Shown: in pieces, positions 9,558 through 18,442 of the stretch
Layout: every line of letters starts with the position of its first letter
Numbering within the stretch: the first letter of the stretch is position 1
Assembly: GCA_905221605.1 (NCBI GenBank)
Contig: CAJNDS010002493.1
Coordinates: 60,001-92,500 of the forward strand
DNA from: Symbiodinium natans
Lineage: Eukaryota > Sar > Dinophyceae > Suessiales > Symbiodiniaceae
Direction of reading: 5' to 3'
DNA length: 32,500 nucleotides
Notes under the pieces: generated by a model
Databases searched by the model: none
Seen by the model: only the letters and a program-made list of their open reading frames with translations
Told to the model about the DNA's origin: nothing
Made by a program: the position numbers and the translations under genes

Positions 9558-9712
9558 TACTTGGAGGTTCATGGGACTTAATAACCAAGTATAACTGTAC
9601 TTGTAACCTTACTTATAATACCCCTAAAGGGCCTTATAGGGGTTATCCCAATTATAAGTAGGGTTATAAGTACAGTTCTAAGTGGTTAGTAAGTATCATG
9701 AACCTCCAAGTA
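9558..9712. mobile_element. Palindromic MITE-like element, family C, copy 1
   Basis: About 155 bp, palindromic over nearly its full length. The ends TACTTGGAGGTTCATG and CATGAACCTCCAAGTA are exact reverse complements and begin and end with TA, as expected for elements that duplicate a TA target (Tc1/mariner, Stowaway-like). That assignment is an inference. The inner arms hold AACCTTACTTATAA and TTATAAGTAGGGTT. No ORF. Confidence 0.85.
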
Positions 9713-10179
9713 GTACCACCGCACGCTCCAGGGCCTTGCGATTTACCACTGCTGTATCATCACCCCAGACCATCTTCCAACATATGTTTGCGCTCAGCGC
9801 TAGGTTCTCTGACACTTGAACCCAAAAAGCCCTCACCGCCACAACCGCAAGCGTTAGACCCTGCTCACTCGCCCCCCCCCCCCCCCCCCCCCCCGCCCTT
9901 CCCGCCACTGAGGGGTTGAGGATTCAGGCTTTCAGGGTTGACAGTGCTACGGTTCAGGGCCTTGAAGGCTTGACAGTTTCATGGCTCGGGGTATGCAAGT
10001 CCTGCGAGCATCCTGCAATCCCAGATGCCTAAGGTGGATTCGGGGGGCCCTGAAAAACACGAACTACTATTGTGGCGTCTACAGGGTTCCAGAGGGGTTG
10101 TATCGCCCATCGTGCTGTGAAAACTTTCCAAATCAAACTCATTGAAAACTCAGAAGCCCCAACCCTCAAGCCTACGCTC
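9713..10179. other. Segment between two family C elements
   Basis: Mixed unique sequence with a 23-nt C run at 9872-9894. A 73-codon plus-strand frame (9698-9919) reads the C run as poly-Pro and starts inside the MITE, so I reject it. Nothing else is recognised. Confidence 0.6.
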
Positions 10180-10335
10180 TACTTGGAGGTTCATGGGACT
10201 TAATAACCAATTTATAACTGTACTTATAACCCTACTTATAATACCCCTAAAGGGCCTTATAGGGGTTATCCCAATTATAAGTAGGGTTATAAGTACAGTT
10301 ATAAGTGGTAAGTAAGTATCATGAACCTCCAAGTA
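10180..10335. mobile_element. Palindromic MITE-like element, family C, copy 2
   Basis: 156 bp, nearly identical to the copy about 470 bp upstream and in the same core orientation (core CCCCTAAAGGGCC). It has the same perfect TACTTGGAGGTTCATG termini and TA ends. High similarity to copy 1 suggests recent insertion or local duplication. Confidence 0.9.
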
Positions 10336-10423
10336 CCCTAATTCTGGTCGCGCTGGCCTGGATGCAGGCACAGACTTTGTCAATGTACCTGGCCGACTAG
10401 AAGAGATTTGGGTTTAGGGTTGG

Positions 10424-10442
10424 ACACACACGCACACACACA
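10424..10442 (+). repeat. CA dinucleotide microsatellite
   Basis: Short interrupted run of CA with one CG. The surrounding 10336-10606 is unique sequence carrying an unsupported 78-codon frame that ends in CCCTAAA-type words. Confidence 0.75.
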
Positions 10443-10606
10443 TGTGCCCACGGTCCCTTATCACAATAACAAAAAGCGACACAATGTTCAACAACGGTCT
10501 AGTATTCTAGGTGTTTGTTTGGAATTTTTTGGGGAGGCGCCGTCTAGCCACATGATGGGTCGGCTTCACACTAAGCACAAAACTGAAAACCCCAAATGCC
10601 AACCCC

Positions 10607-10680
10607 TAAACCCTGAACCCAAAACCCAAAACCCTAAACCCTAGACCCTAAACCCTAAACCCTAAACCCTTAAAACCCAA
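10607..10680 (-). repeat. CCCTAAA array with AACCCAAA variants
   Basis: About ten units, the clean part being 10631-10671. Confidence 0.9.
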
Positions 10681-10849
10681 GCCGCGCACCCTTCACCCAG
10701 AACCCAAAACCCTTGGAAGAGACGTGAGCGTAGGAGGCGACGCCAGGCTGTTTCAGGAGGGTCTTCCCCCTGGTTCTTGGGAACGATACCCTGTTCGCGC
10801 GCGCGCGCTTCAGGAGGTTCAGTGGCTTCCCGGGACTCGTTTTTTGCGA

Positions 10850-10857
10850 TATAAATA
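10850..10857 (+). promoter_or_regulatory. Possible TATA box
   Basis: TATAAATA, preceded by a T run. It lies 45-52 bp upstream of the ATG at 10902, a spacing compatible with an RNA polymerase II core promoter. A (GC)n tract lies about 50 bp further upstream (10796-10807). A single TATA-like word proves nothing by itself. Confidence 0.3.
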
Positions 10858-10901
10858 GTGCTTCTGCTCATGCCACCCACACGAAATCATCGGCACCAGC
10901 G

Positions 10902-11249
10902 ATGTTTCCTCAATTTGAGCACTTGTCACATTTCATTCCTCCACAGACACTGTGTACTCTGCTTGCTTTCTCTTCTTGGTCTCTTCTTCCAGCCATGGAA
11001 CTTTGGGGTCCTCAAGCTGCCGACCCACAGTGGTTACCTCGACAGCTACGAGCTTTGGCTGCCTACGAGAGGCAAGTGAACCTTGTGCCTGATGAGCCTC
11101 TTGTGGTCTCCGACGACGACTCTGACCAGGGCAGTGCACACAGGATCACACAGGGACGTTGCACAGGATCCTCCAATTCCTTGGACTCTGTAGTCTCTTT
11201 TTTTCCATGTGAAGAGACAACTCCGGCGAGTCAACCTTTTGGGCCGTAG
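10902..11249 (+). CDS. Possible small hypothetical protein or first exon
   Basis: 115 codons. It is downstream of the TATAAATA word, in repeat-free sequence with ordinary composition. An internal ATG at 10994 begins a more charged segment with a run of acidic residues (SDDDSDQ) and Ser/Thr-rich sequence after it. No domain is recognised. The opposite strand is also open (11046-11465 and 11146-11442), which weakens the case. If real, it may be one exon of a longer gene, since the stop at 11247-11249 is followed by more unique sequence up to the family A element. Confidence 0.3.
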   Translation: MFPQFEHLSHFIPPQTLCTLLAFSSWSLLPAMELWGPQAADPQWLPRQLRALAAYERQVNLVPDEPLVVSDDDSDQGSAHRITQGRCTGSSNSLDSVVSFFPCEETTPASQPFGP

Positions 11250-11491
11250 CAGCCCTCGCAATGCGCATATAGATCTTTTTTGCGCCCGCAGATTGTTGCG
11301 GGTGCCCGGATTGACAAGCGTTCTCCGTGCGCTTGCGGTGTACAGAAAAAACAGGGCTTGTTGCATTGGATGCTCGCCAGACGACTTCTGTGATTCGAAG
11401 AAAGAACGAGGTTGACTGCAGATGTGACTCTCCGCGACGCATCGAACGATGCAGAAAGTCAACATGTCTGCGCGCGAACAGAGGATCGGCG

Positions 11492-11585
11492 CGTTCTTAG
11501 TAGGGAATGAGGGAATGAGGGCCCTTCCATATACCCTTTAAGGGATTATATAGGGCCCACATTCCCTCATTCCCTACTAAGAACC
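11492..11585. mobile_element. Palindromic MITE-like element, family A, copy 2
   Basis: The best copy of family A. The left arm GTTCTTAGTAGGGAATGAGG and the right arm CCTCATTCCCTACTAAGAAC are perfect reverse complements. The core is AT-rich with CCCTTTAAGGG in the middle. Total about 94 bp. Non-coding. Confidence 0.85.
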
Positions 11586-11947
11586 AGCCAGTTTTGGGGT
11601 TGCTGCCAAGCTAAGTGTAACTTGCAAAATGCAAGTTGTGGTTCAAGTGAATGTCATGCTTTTTTGCTTGCGACGGTGAATCTGACAATTCCTATAAACG
11701 TTGAATGTTTGTGTGGCTCTGTAATATATCGGCATTGGGGTGCACAAACCCTAAACCCTAAGCCCGACACCCTAAACCCTAAGCCCCAAAAAATTCGAAT
11801 CCAAGTCAAACCCAGACATGTATGGAACATGTTTGCCAAAGCTCGGATTGCCTGGACACAAAGGACTCGTAGCTGCTCCGGGGATCTTTGCCAACCTCCG
11901 CGCACTCGCCGTGTTATGGGATCCTTTGCTACATCTACTCGGCCTAG
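11586..11947. other. Unique segment with short CCCTAAA patch
   Basis: It contains a CCCTAAA-like patch at 11749-11785. A 121-codon plus-strand frame (11622-11987) crosses that patch and ends in the following TTTAGGG array, so I do not call it. Nothing else recognised. Confidence 0.55.
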
Positions 11948-12267
11948 TTTAGGGTTTAGAGTTTCGGGGTTAGGGTTTGGGGTTTAGGGTTTAGGTTTTA
12001 GGGTTTAGGGTTTAGGGGTTTAGGGGTTTAGGGGTTTAGGGGTTTGGGGGTTTGGGGGTTTGGGGGCTTGGGGTTTGGGGGTTTGGGGGTTTGGGGGTTT
12101 GGGGGTTTGGGGGTTTAGGGGTTTAGGGGTTTAGGGGTTTAGGGGTTTAGGGTTTAATTAGGGTTTAGGGCTTAGGGTTTAGGGTTTAGGGTTTGGGGTT
12201 TGGGGTTTGGGGTTTAGGGTTTAGGGTTTAGGGTGTAGGGTTTAGGGTTTAGGGTCTAGGGTTTAGG
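11948..12267 (+). repeat. TTTAGGG/TTTAGGGG/TTTGGGGG array complex
   Basis: About 40 units in nested blocks. In order they are: TTTAGGG; then 8-bp TTTAGGGG (12009-12040); then 8-bp TTTGGGGG (about 12041-12113); TTTAGGGG again (to about 12145); TTTAGGG; TTTGGGG; and TTTAGGG. The nearly symmetrical layout suggests local expansion by slippage or unequal exchange. Confidence 0.95.
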
Positions 12268-12595
12268 GGGTCGTGCGCCCGAATCAAACAAACAGCCTTT
12301 CAGCCTTTTTTGAGCCTTATTTTGGGTCGGGAGTACCGATGGGAAACCCCGAAATCACACACCTAAACCCCCCAAATCCAGCACCCCTAAACCCCAAACC
12401 CCTACACCCCCAAAACCCCCTAAACCCTCAACTTCTTGCCTTAAAGTCCCTAAAACCAGCCCGGGCATTGCACAGGTAGTTCGCAAATCGAGGGATCTTC
12501 TCCTCACAGAGTTACTGTGGAAGTCTGTGGATTCACAGTGTAGCATCACGGTGAAAGCAGAAACAGGGTACCATGGAGTTCAGCAGGGCCACATC
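12268..12595. other. Unique to degenerate C-rich segment
   Basis: It holds a degenerate CCCCTAAA/CCCCAAA patch at 12361-12430. The remainder is unique. A 68-codon frame (12273-12479) is built largely from the repeat and is rejected. Confidence 0.6.
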
Positions 12596-12652
12596 CCGAA
12601 ACCCTAAACCCTAAACCCTGAACCCTAAACCCTAAACCCTAAACCCTAGACC
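12596..12652 (-). repeat. CCCTAAA array
   Basis: Eight units with one CCCTGAA. The following 12653-13050 is a degenerate mixture of G-rich (12880-13040) and C-rich words with no gene. Confidence 0.9.
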
Positions 12653-13052
12653 CCACCAATCGGCGAGATGCAGGCCAGGCCCCTCTGCTCGGCTTCTTGG
12701 GTGGAAGAAACCATGCGGGGAGGGGGTTTAGGGCTTCGGCTTCACAGGGTTTGGGTTTAGGCCGCCCTAAAACCTAAAGCCCTAGAACCCTGGAACCCGA
12801 AACCCTAAAACCCGAACGTTTAAGGCAACGGTCTCCCTTAAACCCTATAGGAACAGGGCTTAACGGGGGTTTGTTGGGTTTACAGTTATAGGGTGTATAG
12901 GGTTGTTTGGGGTTTAGGGTCTAGGGTTTTGAGGTTAGGGTTTAGGGTTTAGGATTTGGGTTTATAGGGATTAGGGTTTTTGAGCGTTTATAGGGCTCAA
13001 TAGGGTTTATCGAGTTTGTAGGGTTTGTGGAGTTTAGGGTTCAGGGGTCCAG

Positions 13053-13100
13053 TCGAACCCTAAACCCTAAACCCTCAACCCTAAACCCTGAACCCCAAAA
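13053..13100 (-). repeat. Short CCCTAAA array
   Basis: About six units with CCCTCAA and CCCTGAA variants. Confidence 0.85.
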
Positions 13101-13177
13101 ACAGCTGCCTCTCCATTGTGCTCGCTGCCGTACGCCGCTTCGCGGAGGCGGTCTTCGCGCAACTGCGCAGGCTGTAT

Positions 13178-13274
13178 TTGGGGTTTAGCGTTTAGGGTTT
13201 AGGGTTTAGGGTTCAGGGTTCAGGGTTTAGGGTTTAGGGTTTAGGGTTTAGGGTTTAGGGTTTAGGGTTTAGGG
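13178..13274 (+). repeat. TTTAGGG array
   Basis: About thirteen units including two consecutive TTCAGGG. It converges with CCCTAAA arrays on both sides. Confidence 0.95.
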
Positions 13275-13528
13275 TCGCTGCAACGCGCTTGGACCACCAC
13301 ATTCTTCGGTTCGGGTTCGGCCTTTTAGCTGCAGAGCCAACCCGGCCACCCAAATTCAGACCACATTGGGCTCAGGGGGCTCTGAACCCTAAACCCTAAC
13401 ACCCTAAAAACCCTATACCCTAAACCCGAAACCCTGAACACGTATGGCTTTGACAAGCTGGCTTCAGCAAAGCGGCAGGCTCGAGGAGTGGAGGGCTGAG
13501 GGTCTCGGAATTGCGGTTTAGGGCTTAC

Positions 13529-13765
13529 CCTAAACCCTAAACCCTAAACCCTAAACCCTCAACCCTAAACCCTAAACCCTAAACTCAAACCCCAAACCCC
13601 AAACCCTAACCCCAAATCCCAAACCCTAAACCCTAAACCCTAAACCCTAAACCCTAAACCCTAAACCCTAAACCCTAAACTCAAACCCCAAACCCCAAAC
13701 CCTAAACCCTAAACCCTAAGCCGTAAACTCAAACCGCGAACCCTAAACCCTAAACCCTCAAGGCA
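13529..13765 (-). repeat. CCCTAAA array complex
   Basis: About 33 units. Two near-identical sub-blocks, each ending in CTCAAACCCCAAACCCC (near 13585 and 13681), bracket a pure CCCTAAA run. This looks like a duplicated higher-order unit of roughly 96 bp. Confidence 0.95.
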
Positions 13766-13799
13766 CGAACAGACTCAGCAACCCTGATACCACCCTAAG

Positions 13800-13925
13800 G
13801 TTAGGGTTTAGTAGGGTTCAGGGTTTAGGGTTTCGGGTTCAGGGAGTAGGGCTTAGGGTTCAGAGTGCAGGGTTCAGGGCTTGGGGTTTAGGGAGTAGGC
13901 ATTAGGGTTTAAGGTTTACACCTGT
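13800..13925 (+). repeat. Degenerate TTTAGGG-like stretch
   Basis: Diverged units including TTCAGGG, GTAGGG and TTCGGG words. The stretch 13926-14088 is unique. Confidence 0.65.
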
Positions 13926-14088
13926 AGGGTTTATACCCCTACCCCCCTTCTTCAAGCAAACCCCCCAGTTAGGTGCCTGAAGGAGCTTTGTGACAGCGAT
14001 GGCGACCGTGTACCTTGTCGAGAGAGGTTTAACCTGCATCTTCGGGTTCAGGGTTTCGGGGTTTGGGGAATTAAGATCTAGGGTCCAA

Positions 14089-14142
14089 AAACCCTAAACC
14101 CTAAACCCTAAACCATAAACCCTAAACCCTAAACTCTAAACT
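14089..14142 (-). repeat. CCCTAAA array
   Basis: Seven units with one CCATAAA and one CTCTAAA. Confidence 0.9.
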
Positions 14143-14599
14143 CCTTAAGATTCGTACTTTGGCCGAATGGGGCTCGTGATTTACAGCTGGTCGTATGCAG
14201 TTGTGCTGGCTGTGCTAATCGCCATCCGATGTTGTTGCTTGCCTGCAAGGTCAGATTGTGGCGTGGAAGCGCTCCGTCATGTGGTGTTGGTTTGCTTGCT
14301 ACTCCATCTTAGGGTTTCGGGTTTAGGGCTTACTTAGTGCTTGTTGTTGAAACGCGGCTTATAAGGGGCGTCCACCCTAAAAGTGAGAATAAGGATAGTA
14401 CTGAGCATCCGAGACCACGCTCGCTCCGAACCCACACATCTGACCTCAACGGGCATTCGGAGCATCGAGAAGTCCAGGATTTTGCGATGATGGAGATTGT
14501 GGGTGGGAGGTAGTGGACGTGGATCTTGGGCGTATTCTGATTGGCGTGAAGCATGCGGAGGTAACCCAGCCCACTCCAGCTCAGCCGTAAGCCACACCG
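14143..14599. other. Unique segment, nothing identified
   Basis: About 450 bp of ordinary composition between two CCCTAAA arrays. Overlapping minus-strand frames of 74 and 87 codons (14330-14554, 14334-14597) are unrecognised and unsupported. Confidence 0.5.
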
Positions 14600-14649
14600 A
14601 AACCCTAAACCCTAAACCCTAAACCCTAAACCCTAAACCCTAAACCCCA
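14600..14649 (-). repeat. CCCTAAA array
   Basis: Seven nearly perfect units. The following 14650-14883 is unique with no gene. Confidence 0.95.
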
Positions 14650-14883
14650 ATACATCATGAGCTGCATCAGGTGTGTGACGAAGCCGCCTGGGTCACTGTT
14701 CTGATCCAGATCAGGGTTTAAGGGTTGGGGGCCCCTCATGTTTAGGGTAGAATAGACCACAAATCCCCTCAGAGGGTCCAATACCTTTTGCTTTCCAGGG
14801 GATCCCTATTCGCCCGGTTTGGGCTCTTCTCGGGGTTGTCTGGGCCCGGGGTAGCCAAAGGCGCATCATCAGGGAAGACGTGA

Positions 14884-15054
14884 GGGTTAGGGTTTACTGG
14901 TTTAGGTTAGGGTTTAGGGTTTAGGGTTTAGGGTTTAGGGTTTAGGGTTTAGGGTTTAGGGTTTAAGGTTTAGGGTTTAGGGTTTGGGGTTTGGGGTTTG
15001 GGGTTTGGGGTTTGGGGTTTGGGGTTTGGGGTTCAGGGTTCAGGGTTCAGGGTT
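14884..15054 (+). repeat. TTTAGGG, TTTGGGG, TTCAGGG array in three blocks
   Basis: A block of TTTAGGG, then about eight TTTGGGG (14982-15031), then four TTCAGGG (15032-15055). It is a clear example of ordered variant blocks in one array. The 62-codon frame beginning at 14984 is a reading of the repeat (GFGVWGL-type peptide) and not a gene. Confidence 0.95.
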
Positions 15055-15165
15055 CACCTACTGGGCCAAGCTCAGTCCGCCGCTGACTCCGTTTCAGGAC
15101 CTTGGCGTTTCAGGGCCGAAGGCTGAGAAAGGTAAAGATACAGACCGCCGGAGCCCCTTTAGAGT

Positions 15166-15372
15166 GTTATAGGGTTATAGGGTTTAGGGTTATCGCGTTT
15201 AGGGTCATAGCGTTTAGGGTTTAGGGTTTAGGGTTTAGGGTTTAGGGTTTAGGGTTTAGGGTTTAGGGTTTAGGGTTTAGGGTTTAGGGTTTAGGGTTTA
15301 GGGTTTAGGGTTTAGGGTTTAGGGTTTAGGGTTTAGGGTTATAGCGTTTAGGGTTTAGGGTTGTAGGGTTTG
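15166..15372 (+). repeat. Long TTTAGGG array
   Basis: About nineteen perfect units at 15206-15338, flanked by variants with ATAGCG and ATAGGG words. Confidence 0.95.
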
Positions 15373-15458
15373 GGATTTAGGGTTGAAGGTTTAGGGCTAA
15401 AGGGTTGAGAAAACCGACCTCGAATCCCCGCTGCGCGGCCAGGAACACCCTGGAACTG

Positions 15459-15609
15459 CTTGGAGGTTCATGGGACTTAATAACCACTTATAACTGGGCT
15501 TATAACCCTACTTATAACTGGGATAACCCCTATAAGGCCCTTTAGGTATTATAAGGAGGGTTATAAGTACAGTTTTAACTGGTTAGTAAGTACCATGAAC
15601 CTTCAAGTA
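15459..15609. mobile_element. Palindromic MITE-like element, family C, copy 3
   Basis: About 151 bp. The left end CTTGGAGGTTCATGGGACTT and the right end AGTACCATGAACCTTCAAG pair imperfectly. The core is in the opposite orientation (CCCTATAAGGCCC) to copies 1 and 2. The left terminal TA is changed to TG. Confidence 0.8.
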
Positions 15610-16256
15610 AGCCCTACTAGAAACATCGAACCCCTGTGATAACTCCGTCCAAGATAGGTGTTCAAGATGTAAATGTCCACATAGATAGACAGATACGTCT
15701 TTGCGCGTGTGCGTCAGGGCCTTTGAAAAATATGTATGTAGATGCCTGTGTAGGTTCAGTGTTTAGGGTTGTGGGTTCAGGGTTCAGGGTACCTAACCCT
15801 GAACCCCATACTGACAGAGGGCACCACGTCCCCGGAGTTCAGGAGTTTAAGGGTTCCCCCAAGCCTCTCCGCCAGCAGGTAAGAACCCAAGACCATAATC
15901 GTGCGCCCCTTTAAGGGGGGGAAAAGCGGTGTGGGGAGTTGGGGGGGCGGGGGGGGCGGCATCTATGATTCTAAAAACCCTTTCTTTGGGGAGGTTTGGG
16001 GATCCCCGTAAAGAAAGGGCGTAGGATGAAGCATGCCAGGCCCGAAGGCTGTACCCCGAAAAGAGTCCGCTCACGCACACATAACGAGGCCCTGCAGTCC
16101 CTCAACCTCAAACCCTAAATCCTAAACCCTCAGAGCCCTAAATGCTGAAGGTTCAGAGTTCCAGGTTTCGGGTTTGGGGTTTATGGTTTGGGTTTAACGT
16201 TTAGGTGGGTTTAACGTTTAGGTCTTCAGGTGTAGGGTTCAAGGATTAAGGTTTGG
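15610..16256. other. Unique segment, nothing coding identified
   Basis: It contains a short hairpin (15978-16019, listed separately), a G-rich patch at 15915-15958 and scattered degenerate TTTAGGG words at 16146-16256. Frames of 60-92 codons on both strands overlap each other and match nothing I know. Confidence 0.5.
15978..16019. repeat. Short inverted repeat (hairpin)
   Basis: CCCTTTCTTT at 15978-15987 is the exact reverse complement of AAAGAAAGGG at 16010-16019. GGGGA (15988-15992) pairs with TCCCC (16003-16007), giving about 15 paired bases with a 2-nt bulge and a 10-nt loop. Function unknown. Not part of the A-D element families. Confidence 0.7.
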
Positions 16257-16318
16257 GGCACCCTAAACCCTAAACCCTAAACCCTAAACCCTAAACCCCA
16301 AACCCCAAACCCCAAAAC
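16257..16318 (-). repeat. CCCTAAA then CCCCAAA array
   Basis: Five CCCTAAA units followed by three CCCCAAA units. The following 16319-16599 is unique with no gene. Confidence 0.9.
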
Positions 16319-16599
16319 TCTAACCACACAAGCCAACCTCGCGGGGTTTACGCTCTGCCGGGTCTCACACTGCCAGGAGCCGTGCCAGCTCTCGACTACG
16401 GTGGTAGTCCTCCCACCCATTCAGGGTTTAGAGCTAATGCGTCTCTGGGTTTAGGGTTTAAGGTTTAGAGTGTAGGGTGTTTGGCACGAGTAGGAGCAGA
16501 AGTATAACAAGTCCAGGGGCAAGTGCTCTATGCTGGCTCATATAGCTCAAAAAACCAAAGCAAAATGCGACGAAACGAAAAAACCGGGGACCATGTGCT

Positions 16600-17320
16600 A
16601 TGTACAGAACTCTAAAAACAACAAGAAATCAAAAAAAAAAACGCGCACATGTGCCAAATGCTAAAAATACTAAAAAACACCAAAATTACCGAAACTACCA
16701 GAAACAATACCCCAAAAAAAACAAAAATATGAAACATACCAAAAATGCCAAAAAATATGAGAAATACCAAAAACACCAAAAAACACCAAAAAACACCAAA
16801 AAACACCAAAAAACACCAAAAAACACCAAAAAACACCAAAAAACACCAAAAACACCAAAAACACCAAGAATACCCAAAAGAATCCGAACATGCAAAAAAC
16901 ACCAAACTTGCAGAAGACACCAAAAATGCCAAAACCACCCAACATACCAAAAACACCAAACATACCAAAAAAAACAAAAACACCAAAACACCAAAAACAC
17001 CAAAAACACCAAAAACACCAAAAACACCAAAAAAAAAAAAACATACCGAACATACCAAATAGACCAAATAGACCAAACAGACCAAACAGACCAAACAGAC
17101 AAAGCGGACCAAACAGACCAAACAGACCAAACCGACCAAACATACCAAAAAAAACCAAACAAAACACAAAAAAAAAAAAACACCAAAAAACACCAAAAAA
17201 CACAAACAAAAACACAAACAAAAACACCCCGAGAAACCGAATGTACCAAAAAATGCCAAACATGCCGAGAATGCCGAGAATGCCGAAAACGCCGAAAATG
17301 CCAAAAACAAAATCCAAGGC
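16600..17320 (+). repeat. A/C-rich low-complexity block (CACCAAAAA words)
   Basis: About 700 bp made of 7-11 bp words such as ACCAAAAAAC, ACATACCAAA and AGACCAAAC with very few G or T. A near-perfect 10-bp tandem lies at about 16775-16850, and a 9-bp ACCAAACAG tandem at about 17055-17135. All frames stay open (for example 271 plus-strand codons, mostly Lys, Thr, Asn, Gln and Pro; on the minus strand Phe, Val and Leu). I treat these as composition artefacts. Confidence 0.85.
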
Positions 17321-17359
17321 CCATGGGTCCAGGGCAACGGACAGGCACATGGGTACAGG

Positions 17360-17600
17360 ATTTTGGAATCTCGGGCTTCTTGGAATTTAGGAGTTTTTGG
17401 ATGTTTGGGAATTGAGGACTTGGTACCGTGAGTCTTGGAAGCTTGGGGTTTTTGGAGTTTTTGGATGTTTTGAAAAATTTTTGGATTTCTTGGAATGTTT
17501 GGACTTTATATGAACTTTGGAAGTTTTTGGTCTGGGATTCTTGGGTTTTTGAGCTTTGGGGTTTTCTTGCGTTTTTTGGAATGTGGGACTTCAGAACTCA
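17360..17600 (+). repeat. T/G-rich low-complexity block
   Basis: Words such as TTTTTGGA, TTGGAATG and CTTGGAA repeat irregularly. The composition is the complement of the preceding A/C-rich block, so the two could form an imperfect long inverted pair. I find no exact long complementarity by eye. Confidence 0.6.
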
Positions 17601-17717
17601 TCCGAAAAGACTGCATGGAACTTGGATACAGTGGAAAGTGTCGGAAAGCCTGTTATTTACGAGTAGAATGAAGAAAGGACTGTTCTGGGGGGGATTAAAT
17701 ATACAAAAAAAAGTCTA

Positions 17718-17905
17718 TGTACGTATGTATGTATGCATGTATGTATGCATGTGCCTGCAAAGACAATATCTATACATACATACAATATTACGTATGTACA
17801 TGTTTATGCATATGCATGCACATATGAAAAAAACATGTATATGTATAAATACATATATACACACATATATATGTGTATATATATATACATATATGTATAT
17901 AGAAT
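17718..17905. repeat. TATG/TA/CATA microsatellite cluster
   Basis: GTAT/GCAT tetranucleotide repeats (17718-17752) followed by alternating purine-pyrimidine TA, CA and TG runs, densest at 17848-17900. The 169-codon plus-strand frame across it (17428-17937) is a repeat artefact. The stretch 17906-18062 is unique. Confidence 0.85.
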
Positions 17906-18062
17906 TGTATTTTGTTTATGCCCAAAAGGTGTGCTGAAGCCCCACGACACAAGTCTGCTTGCATCCTCCCAGAGAGGAGGAGCGGTGGAGTCGATCACAA
18001 ACAGAACAGCGTAGTGTGGGAGGTTGCCACCTGAGGATGTGAGCGAAAAATAAGGTGGACTT

Positions 18063-18133
18063 GGGGGGGGGGGGGGGTTTTAGGATTTAGGGTTTAGGGT
18101 TTAGGGTCTTGGGTTTTGGGTTTAGGGTTTAGG
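18063..18133 (+). repeat. G15 run followed by TTTAGGG array
   Basis: Fifteen consecutive G (18063-18077) joined directly to about eight TTTAGGG-like units. Confidence 0.85.
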
Positions 18134-18296
18134 GGAAAGTTTAGTTTTATACAAAAGCTATCTTCGACATTAGGCTCTTTGGGGCCACGGAGCTTGCAGG
18201 CTTTTGATAACCAGGTTCAGGAGAATGGGAGCTGAAAGGTGCAGAGTGTGGGCCTGAAAGGTTTCGGATTTGGGGAAAAGGCTTCAACTTTCTTGG

Positions 18297-18358
18297 TTTA
18301 GGGTTTATGGTTTAGGGTTTGGGGTTTAGGGTTCAGGGTTCAGGGTTTCAGGGCTTCA
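18297..18358 (+). repeat. TTTAGGG/TTCAGGG array
   Basis: About eight units including TTTATGG, TTTGGGG and TTCAGGG. The stretch 18359-18440 is unique. Confidence 0.85.
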
Positions 18359-18442
18359 GGAAAGACCATCAGTGGCCTTTGGGCTTCTTCGTCAACAAAG
18401 CACGAGCTTATTGCTCCATATCCTAAATCCTAAGCCCTTACC

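Noticed and set aside
9193-9588. Protein-coding gene of about 100-112 codons
   Set aside because: Several frames on both strands are open together, no motif is recognised, and one minus-strand frame extends into the adjacent MITE.
10150-10383. 77-codon minus-strand frame with a hydrophobic segment
   Set aside because: The hydrophobic Ile/Leu-rich part is a translation of the family C palindromic element.
14984-15172. 62-codon frame with GFGVWGL repeats
   Set aside because: The repeats are the TTTGGGG array read in frame.
16600-17415. 271-codon plus-strand frame and 217-241-codon minus-strand frames
   Set aside because: All frames over the A/C-rich block are open because the block lacks stop-forming words. 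The products are low-complexity Lys/Thr/Asn/Pro or Phe/Val/Cys strings.
17428-17937. 169-codon plus-strand frame
   Set aside because: It spans the T/G-rich block and the TATG/TA microsatellite; the predicted peptide is Tyr/Met/His/Ile repeats.
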